The position numbers were made by a program, and so were the translations under genes. From JAICLV01 sp036380925 (GTDB taxonomy: Bacteria; Actinomycetota; Actinomycetes; Acidothermales; Acidothermaceae), in the NCBI GenBank assembly GCA_036380925.1, contig DASVDW010000138.1:1-9113 (forward strand): a stretch of 9,113 nt of DNA, written 5' to 3'. Of this stretch, positions 5,486 to 9,113 are shown in pieces (the first letter of the stretch is position 1; the number at the start of each line of letters is the position of its first letter). Under the pieces are notes generated by a model. The model was not told the origin of the DNA. It saw only the letters and a list, made by a program, of their open reading frames with translations, and made no database searches.

Positions 5486-7054
5486 GTGAACCGGAGCCCG
5501 ACCGAAGGCGGCGGGGCGCCAACGACGCAGGGCTACTCGCGCCGAGCGTTCTTGCGGATGGGCGGGCTCGCCGCGGCCACCCTGGCGGCCGGTTGCACGT
5601 CGAACGCCGGGACGCCGAACTCCAAGACGCCAGCCTCGAAGACGCCGCACGCCGGCGGCCCGCCCACCGGCTCCTCGACGTCCTCGACTTCCTCGACGTC
5701 TTCGATGCCGTCCGCCGCCGCGCTGCCGACCGACGTCGCGTTCCCGACGGACTTTTGGTGGGGCGCGGCGACCTCGGCATATCAGATCGAAGGCGGGGCG
5801 ACCGCGGACGGCAAGGGCCCTTCGGTGTGGGACACCTTCGCCCATCTGCCGGGGAAGATCATCGACGGCAGCACCGGCGACGTCGCGGCCGACCACTACC
5901 ACCGCTACGCCGACGACATCGCGCTGATCGCTTCGGTGGGCCTGCGCAGCTACCGGTTCTCCATCTCGTGGCCGCGGGTGCTGCCCGCCGGCGCCGGCGC
6001 GGTGAACCAACGCGGCCTCGATTTCTACAAAAGACTGCTGGACGGGCTGCACGACCGCGGCGTCCGGCCGATGCCGACGCTGTGGCATTGGGACACACCG
6101 CAGGCCCTCCAAGACGTCGGAGGCTGGGAGAACCGCGACGTCGCGAGCCGGTTCGCCGACTACGCGGCCTTGCTGGCAAAGGAGTTGGGCGACCGGGTCC
6201 CGATCTGGCTCACGCTGAACGAGCCGAAAACCGTCGTCCAGGTCGGCTATCTGTACGGCGCCCATGCCCCCGGCAAGCGCGACGCGCACGCCGCGTACGC
6301 CGCCGCGCATCACCTGTTGCTCGGACACGGCCTCGCGACGCAAGCGATCCGCGCGGAAAGGCCGTCCGCCAAGGTCGGCATCCCACTCAACCTCACCCCG
6401 GTCTACCCGGACGACCCGACCGACCCGGACGCCGTCGCGGCCGCGAGCGCGCGCGACGGCCTGGAGAACCGGTTCTACCTCGACGCGGTGCTGAAGGGCA
6501 GCTATCCCGGCGACGTCGTGCAAGCCCTTGCTTCGCAAGGCGTCACGCTGCCGGTGAAGGACGGCGACCTGAAGACCGCCGCAGCCGGCGTCGATGTGCT
6601 GGGCGTCAACTACTACGGACCGACCGTTGTCGGCGGCGGCGGCAACGACGTGCGGAAATACCCGACTTCACAAGCGACGTGGGAACAGATCTACCCGGCC
6701 GGGCTGCGGGACATGTTGAGCCAGGTCAAGCAGCGGCACGGCGATGTCACGATCTCGATCACCGAGAACGGCATTCCGACAACCCAGAACCCTGACTCCG
6801 ACGGAGTCGTTGACGACACCGACCGCGTCGAGTACCTGCGCACGCACTTGCTGGCGCTCGGGCAAGCGATGTCCGACGGCGTCCGCGTCGAGGGTTATCA
6901 CCTGTGGTCGCTGATGGACAACTTCGAATGGGCCGAGGGGTACACCCAGCGTTGGGGCATCACCCGGGTGGATTTCGATACATTGAAACGGACGCCGAAG
7001 CGCAGCGCGCACTGGTACTCAGGAGTGATCGCGGCGAACCGCGTCACCGGCTAG
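5486..7054 (+). CDS. Exported GH1 beta-glucosidase, Tat-dependent lipoprotein
   Basis: This 522-residue family 1 glycoside hydrolase should cleave beta-glucosides such as cellobiose by a retaining mechanism. The N-terminus carries the twin-arginine motif SRRAFL (18-23), a hydrophobic stretch and the lipobox LAAGC with Cys37 as lipid anchor. A Ser/Thr/Pro-rich linker (about 38-80) contains SKTP repeats and SST triplets. The catalytic domain runs from about 83 to the end: FWWGAATSAYQIEGG, LWHWDTP (199-205), TLNEP with acid/base Glu246, ITENG with nucleophile Glu427, and SLMDNFEWAEGY (475-486). The domain length matches the family and both glutamates are intact. GH1 enzymes are usually cytoplasmic, so the lipoprotein leader is notable. 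The start is GTG at 5486. The gene diverges from the amine-catabolic genes, and no sugar transporter or LacI-type regulator is in view. Confidence 0.95.
   Translation: MNRSPTEGGGAPTTQGYSRRAFLRMGGLAAATLAAGCTSNAGTPNSKTPASKTPHAGGPPTGSSTSSTSSTSSMPSAAALPTDVAFPTDFWWGAATSAYQIEGGATADGKGPSVWDTFAHLPGKIIDGSTGDVAADHYHRYADDIALIASVGLRSYRFSISWPRVLPAGAGAVNQRGLDFYKRLLDGLHDRGVRPMPTLWHWDTPQALQDVGGWENRDVASRFADYAALLAKELGDRVPIWLTLNEPKTVVQVGYLYGAHAPGKRDAHAAYAAAHHLLLGHGLATQAIRAERPSAKVGIPLNLTPVYPDDPTDPDAVAAASARDGLENRFYLDAVLKGSYPGDVVQALASQGVTLPVKDGDLKTAAAGVDVLGVNYYGPTVVGGGGNDVRKYPTSQATWEQIYPAGLRDMLSQVKQRHGDVTISITENGIPTTQNPDSDGVVDDTDRVEYLRTHLLALGQAMSDGVRVEGYHLWSLMDNFEWAEGYTQRWGITRVDFDTLKRTPKRSAHWYSGVIAANRVTG
5672..5707 (+). 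repeat. Four 9-bp tandem units encoding the Ser/Ser/Thr linker
   Basis: Near-identical units TCCTCGACG occur at 5672-5680, 5681-5689, 5690-5698 and 5699-5707. They encode Ser-Ser-Thr triplets (the last is SSM) in the linker between lipid anchor and catalytic domain. In-frame unit gain or loss would change linker length without breaking the frame. Confidence 0.8.
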
Positions 7055-7085
7055 CTAGGCCTCGAACAAGGGAAAGCACACCGCC

Positions 7086-7421
7086 ATGGCGGACAATCCG
7101 ATCGATGACGCGTCGTCCTCGACGCCGGCGGAGAACTCCGACGAGTTCGAGAAGCTCGTGCTCGACGACGACTTCGTCCGCGGCGGCGCGTACGAACCGC
7201 CGGCACGGACCCGCGCCGCGATCGCACGTCACGGCGACCGGCAATCGAGTTGGCGGCACGGTGGCGGTTCGCCCAAACCGCAGACGCCGCGCACGCCCGA
7301 CGGGCGGCGGCCGGGGGCGCGACCGACGCATCCGGCGTTGCCGTCCCCCGCGATGGCGCGGCTGCCGCTGATCATCACGATGATCGTGGTCGGGATCGCC
7401 GCGTTCCTCGTGTTCCGCTGA
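7086..7421 (+). CDS. Tail-anchored small membrane protein with SCO2583/SCO2584-like N-terminal motif
   Basis: The 111-residue protein has an acidic N-terminus and then the segment FEKLVLDDDFVRGG (21-34) followed by EPPARTR (37-43). From memory this resembles the conserved N-terminal domain of the Streptomyces SCO2583/SCO2584 proteins, which are linked to the Mre spore-wall machinery. The assignment is by recognition only. A basic, Pro/Gly-rich linker (about 44-92) leads to one hydrophobic helix (93-110, LPLIITMIVVGIAAFLVF), and the protein ends one arginine later, so nothing extends beyond the membrane. The ATG at 7086 is preceded by AAGGGA at 7068-7073, at a long spacing. The gene follows the glucosidase by 31 bp and is probably co-transcribed with it. 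A role in cell envelope assembly is possible but not shown. Confidence 0.82.
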   Translation: MADNPIDDASSSTPAENSDEFEKLVLDDDFVRGGAYEPPARTRAAIARHGDRQSSWRHGGGSPKPQTPRTPDGRRPGARPTHPALPSPAMARLPLIITMIVVGIAAFLVFR

Positions 7422-7423
7422 CC

Positions 7424-7467
7424 GCTCGCGGCGACGACGGGCTACGTTGAGCGAGCGCGAGCCTTTT
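7424..7467 (+). terminator. Possible intrinsic terminator: GCTCGCG/CGCGAGC stem followed by TTTT
   Basis: GCTCGCG at 7424-7430 is exactly complementary to CGCGAGC at 7456-7462. The stem is followed by C and then TTTT (7464-7467). It begins two bases after the stop codon of the small membrane protein gene. The 25-base loop is long and the T run short, so termination may be partial and gabT could be read through or have its own promoter. Confidence 0.35.
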
Positions 7468-7498
7468 CCGCGGCACGGCTCCGCATACCCCGTCTAGC

Positions 7499-7505
7499 GA
7501 GGTGA
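7499..7505 (+). promoter_or_regulatory. Ribosome binding site deciding the gabT start
   Basis: GAGGTGA lies just before the ATG at 7508, with its GAGG core five bases away. The in-frame GTG at 7502 is part of this site and has no site of its own, so the ATG is preferred. Confidence 0.6.
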
Positions 7506-7507
7506 GC

Positions 7508-8872
7508 ATGACCGCGCAAACCGTTGTGCCGCTCGGCGGGCCGTCGGTCCCGCAGGTGCGTCGGGTGGTGACCGCGATCCCCGGGCCGCGGTCGGTGGAG
7601 TTGGCGGCGCGCCGCGCCGCGGCGGTGCCGCGCGGAATCGGTTGCACGCTGCCGGTTTTCATCACGCACGCGGGCGGCGGGGTGCTCGTCGACGTCGACG
7701 GCAACTCGCTGATCGACTTCGGCGCCGGCATCGCCGTCGTCAACGTCGGCAACAGCGCCGAGCAGGTGGTGAACCGAGTCGCGCGTCAAGTGGCGCGGTT
7801 CACCCACACCTGTTTCATGGTCACGCCGTACGAGGCGTACGTCGCGGTGTGCGAGGCGCTGAACCGGCTCACGCCGGGCGACCACGACAAGCGGTCCATG
7901 CTGCTGAACTCAGGCGCCGAGGCGGTGGAGAACGCCGTGAAGATCGCCCGTTGCCACACCGGGCGGCAGGCGGTGGTGGCGTTCGACCACGGCTATCACG
8001 GCCGCACCAACCTGACTATGGCCCTGACCGCCAAGAACATGCCGTACAAGCAGGGCTTCGGTCCGTTCGCGCCGGAGGTGTACCGCGCGCCGATGGCGTA
8101 TCCGTTCCGCTGGCCGACCGGGCCGTCACGCTGCGCCGAAGAGGCCTCGGCACAGGTGTTCGAGCTGATCGACAACCAGATCGGCGCGCACAACGTCGCA
8201 GCGGTCGTGGTCGAGCCGATCCAAGGCGAGGGCGGCTTCGTCGTGCCGGCCGAAGGTTTCCTTCCGGCGATCGCCCAGTACTGCGCGGCCAACGGCATCG
8301 TCTTCATCGCCGACGAGATCCAAACCGGGTTCGCCCGCACCGGCGCGATGTTCGCCTGTGAGCACGAGGGCGTGGTGCCAGACCTCATCACCACCGCGAA
8401 AGGCATCGCCGGAGGGCTTCCGCTCGCCGCCGTCACCGGGCGAGCCGACATCATGGACGCGGTGCACCCGGGTGGGCTCGGCGGCACGTTCGGCGGCAAC
8501 CCGGTCGCCTGCGAAGCCGCGCTCGGCGCAATCGCGACCATTGAGGAACTCGACCTGGTGGCCGCCGCTCGCCGCATCGGCGACGTCATGTTGCCGCGGT
8601 TGCGCAGGTTGCAGGAACGGGTCGACGTCGTGGGCGACTTCCGTGGCCGCGGTGCGATGACCGCGATCGAATTCGTCAGAGGCGGCGGCGATAAGACGCC
8701 GAACGCGCAGGCCGCCGCCGAGGTCGCGCGTCGATGCCACGCCGAGGGCTTGCTGGTGCTCACGGCCGGCACCTATGGCAACGTGCTGCGCTTCCTGCCG
8801 CCGTTGGTGATGCCTGAGCACCTACTGGACGAAGGTCTGTCGATCCTGGAAAACTCCGTCGCCTCGCTGTGA
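7508..8872 (+). CDS. gabT: 4-aminobutyrate--2-oxoglutarate aminotransferase
   Basis: The enzyme transfers the amino group of GABA to 2-oxoglutarate, giving succinate semialdehyde and glutamate, in the cytoplasm. The 454-residue protein is a class III PLP transaminase that resembles mycobacterial GabT along its length. It has RAAAVPRGIG and TLPVFI near the N-terminus, then FTHTCFMVTPYE (98-109), NSGAEAVENAVKIAR (134-148), GYHGRTN (162-168), VEPIQGEGGF (235-244), DEIQTGFARTG with Asp269, TTAKGIAGG with Schiff-base Lys298, and GGTFGGNP (325-332). Family members can also act on 5-aminovalerate or beta-alanine. The ATG at 7508 is preferred on ribosome-binding grounds. The gene lies 86 bp after the small membrane protein gene and converges on mmsA. 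With the divergent aminobutyraldehyde dehydrogenase it completes putrescine-to-succinate-semialdehyde conversion. It is clearly distinct from the minus-strand aminotransferase. Confidence 0.95.
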   Translation: MTAQTVVPLGGPSVPQVRRVVTAIPGPRSVELAARRAAAVPRGIGCTLPVFITHAGGGVLVDVDGNSLIDFGAGIAVVNVGNSAEQVVNRVARQVARFTHTCFMVTPYEAYVAVCEALNRLTPGDHDKRSMLLNSGAEAVENAVKIARCHTGRQAVVAFDHGYHGRTNLTMALTAKNMPYKQGFGPFAPEVYRAPMAYPFRWPTGPSRCAEEASAQVFELIDNQIGAHNVAAVVVEPIQGEGGFVVPAEGFLPAIAQYCAANGIVFIADEIQTGFARTGAMFACEHEGVVPDLITTAKGIAGGLPLAAVTGRADIMDAVHPGGLGGTFGGNPVACEAALGAIATIEELDLVAAARRIGDVMLPRLRRLQERVDVVGDFRGRGAMTAIEFVRGGGDKTPNAQAAAEVARRCHAEGLLVLTAGTYGNVLRFLPPLVMPEHLLDEGLSILENSVASL

Positions 8873-8933
8873 CCGGGCGAGTTCACGCGCGCGCCGCGCC
8901 GAGCTGGCTTGGTTCGAACGTCGGCCCCGCGGC

Positions 8934-9113
8934 CTAACCACTCGTCGGGAAGCCGAGGTTGATGCCGCCATGACTCGGGTCGAGCCAGCGCGCGGTCACG
9001 ACCTTTCCGCGGGTGAAGAAGCGCACGCCCTCGGCGCCATGCGCGTGCGCGTCGCCGAAGAGCGACGCCTTCCAGCCGCCGAACGAGTAGTACGCCATGG
9101 GCACCGGAATCGG
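8934..9113 (-). CDS. mmsA: Methylmalonate-semialdehyde dehydrogenase (CoA-acylating), C-terminal 59 residues
   Basis: The last 59 codons and stop of an ALDH-family protein enter from the right edge in frame. The segment starts PIPVPMAYYSFGGWKASLFG and continues with GDAHAHGAEGVRFFTRGKVVTARWL and a GGINLGFP tail. This end is characteristic of MmsA, which oxidises malonate or methylmalonate semialdehyde to acetyl- or propionyl-CoA in valine, myo-inositol and beta-alanine breakdown. The catalytic residues lie outside the window. The gene converges on gabT with 61 bp between the stops. Its position beside an aminotransferase fits omega-amino-acid catabolism, but joint regulation cannot be judged because its promoter is not visible. 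Confidence 0.93.
   Translation of the reverse strand, partial: PIPVPMAYYSFGGWKASLFGDAHAHGAEGVRFFTRGKVVTARWLDPSHGGINLGFPTSG

Noticed and set aside
5292..5780. Possible N-terminal extension of the aldehyde dehydrogenase beyond 5291
   Set aside because: The extra residues are Arg/Ser-rich noise overlapping the start of the glucosidase gene. The ATG at 5291 has a perfect AGGAGG.
5357..6538. Minus-strand open frame of 393 codons opposite the beta-glucosidase
   Set aside because: Its translation is low-complexity Arg/Val/Gly and overlaps intact GH1 coding sequence. It is a shadow of codon bias.
8923..8934. GGCC-CCGC-GGCC hairpin between gabT and mmsA as a bidirectional terminator
   Set aside because: Only four base pairs, no T run on either side, and it touches the mmsA stop codon.
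1..9113. Defence island, mobile element, CRISPR, tRNA or riboswitch
   Set aside because: I found no transposase, integrase, repeat-spacer pattern, cloverleaf or conserved aptamer. The genes are ordinary metabolic and envelope families with uniform composition.

Overview
The window is very GC-rich DNA with strongly GC-biased third codon positions, GTG as well as ATG starts, and AGGAGG/GAGGTG-type ribosome binding sites. The protein families (mycobacterial-type GabT, an MMPL transporter, a short protein with an SCO2583/SCO2584-like N-terminal motif, a Tat lipoprotein) point to the chromosome of a high-GC actinobacterium. The genus cannot be fixed from the sequence.

Layout. The left part (1-5291) is a run of six minus-strand genes. 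Read in the direction of transcription they are: a gamma-aminobutyraldehyde dehydrogenase (5291-3801); a class III PLP aminotransferase whose start codon overlaps the dehydrogenase stop (3801-2485); a flavin/F420 split-barrel protein (2392-1868); an unrecognised 128-residue protein (1799-1413); an ACT-domain protein (1269-631); and the N-terminal part of an MMPL/RND exporter running off the left edge (561-1). Gaps of about 70-145 bp between the later genes hold palindromes and a 9-bp tandem repeat, so these genes may not all lie on one transcript.

A 194-bp divergent intergenic region (5292-5485) separates this run from three plus-strand genes. They are a GH1 beta-glucosidase with a twin-arginine lipoprotein signal (5486-7054), a 111-residue tail-anchored membrane protein with an SCO2583/SCO2584-like motif (7086-7421), and 4-aminobutyrate aminotransferase GabT (7508-8872). 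A convergent minus-strand gene, the C-terminal end of methylmalonate-semialdehyde dehydrogenase (MmsA), enters from the right edge (9113-8934).

How it fits together. The metabolic core is degradation of putrescine and GABA. The minus-strand aminotransferase could deaminate a diamine or omega-amino acid. The dehydrogenase would oxidise 4-aminobutanal to GABA, and GabT would convert GABA to succinate semialdehyde. No succinate-semialdehyde dehydrogenase lies in the window. MmsA instead suggests a nearby malonate or methylmalonate semialdehyde (beta-alanine/valine) branch. The exported glucosidase and the small membrane protein interrupt this theme and are the most unusual elements. I see no CRISPR array, RNA gene, transposase, phage or defence genes, and no clear evidence for a wholly new system.
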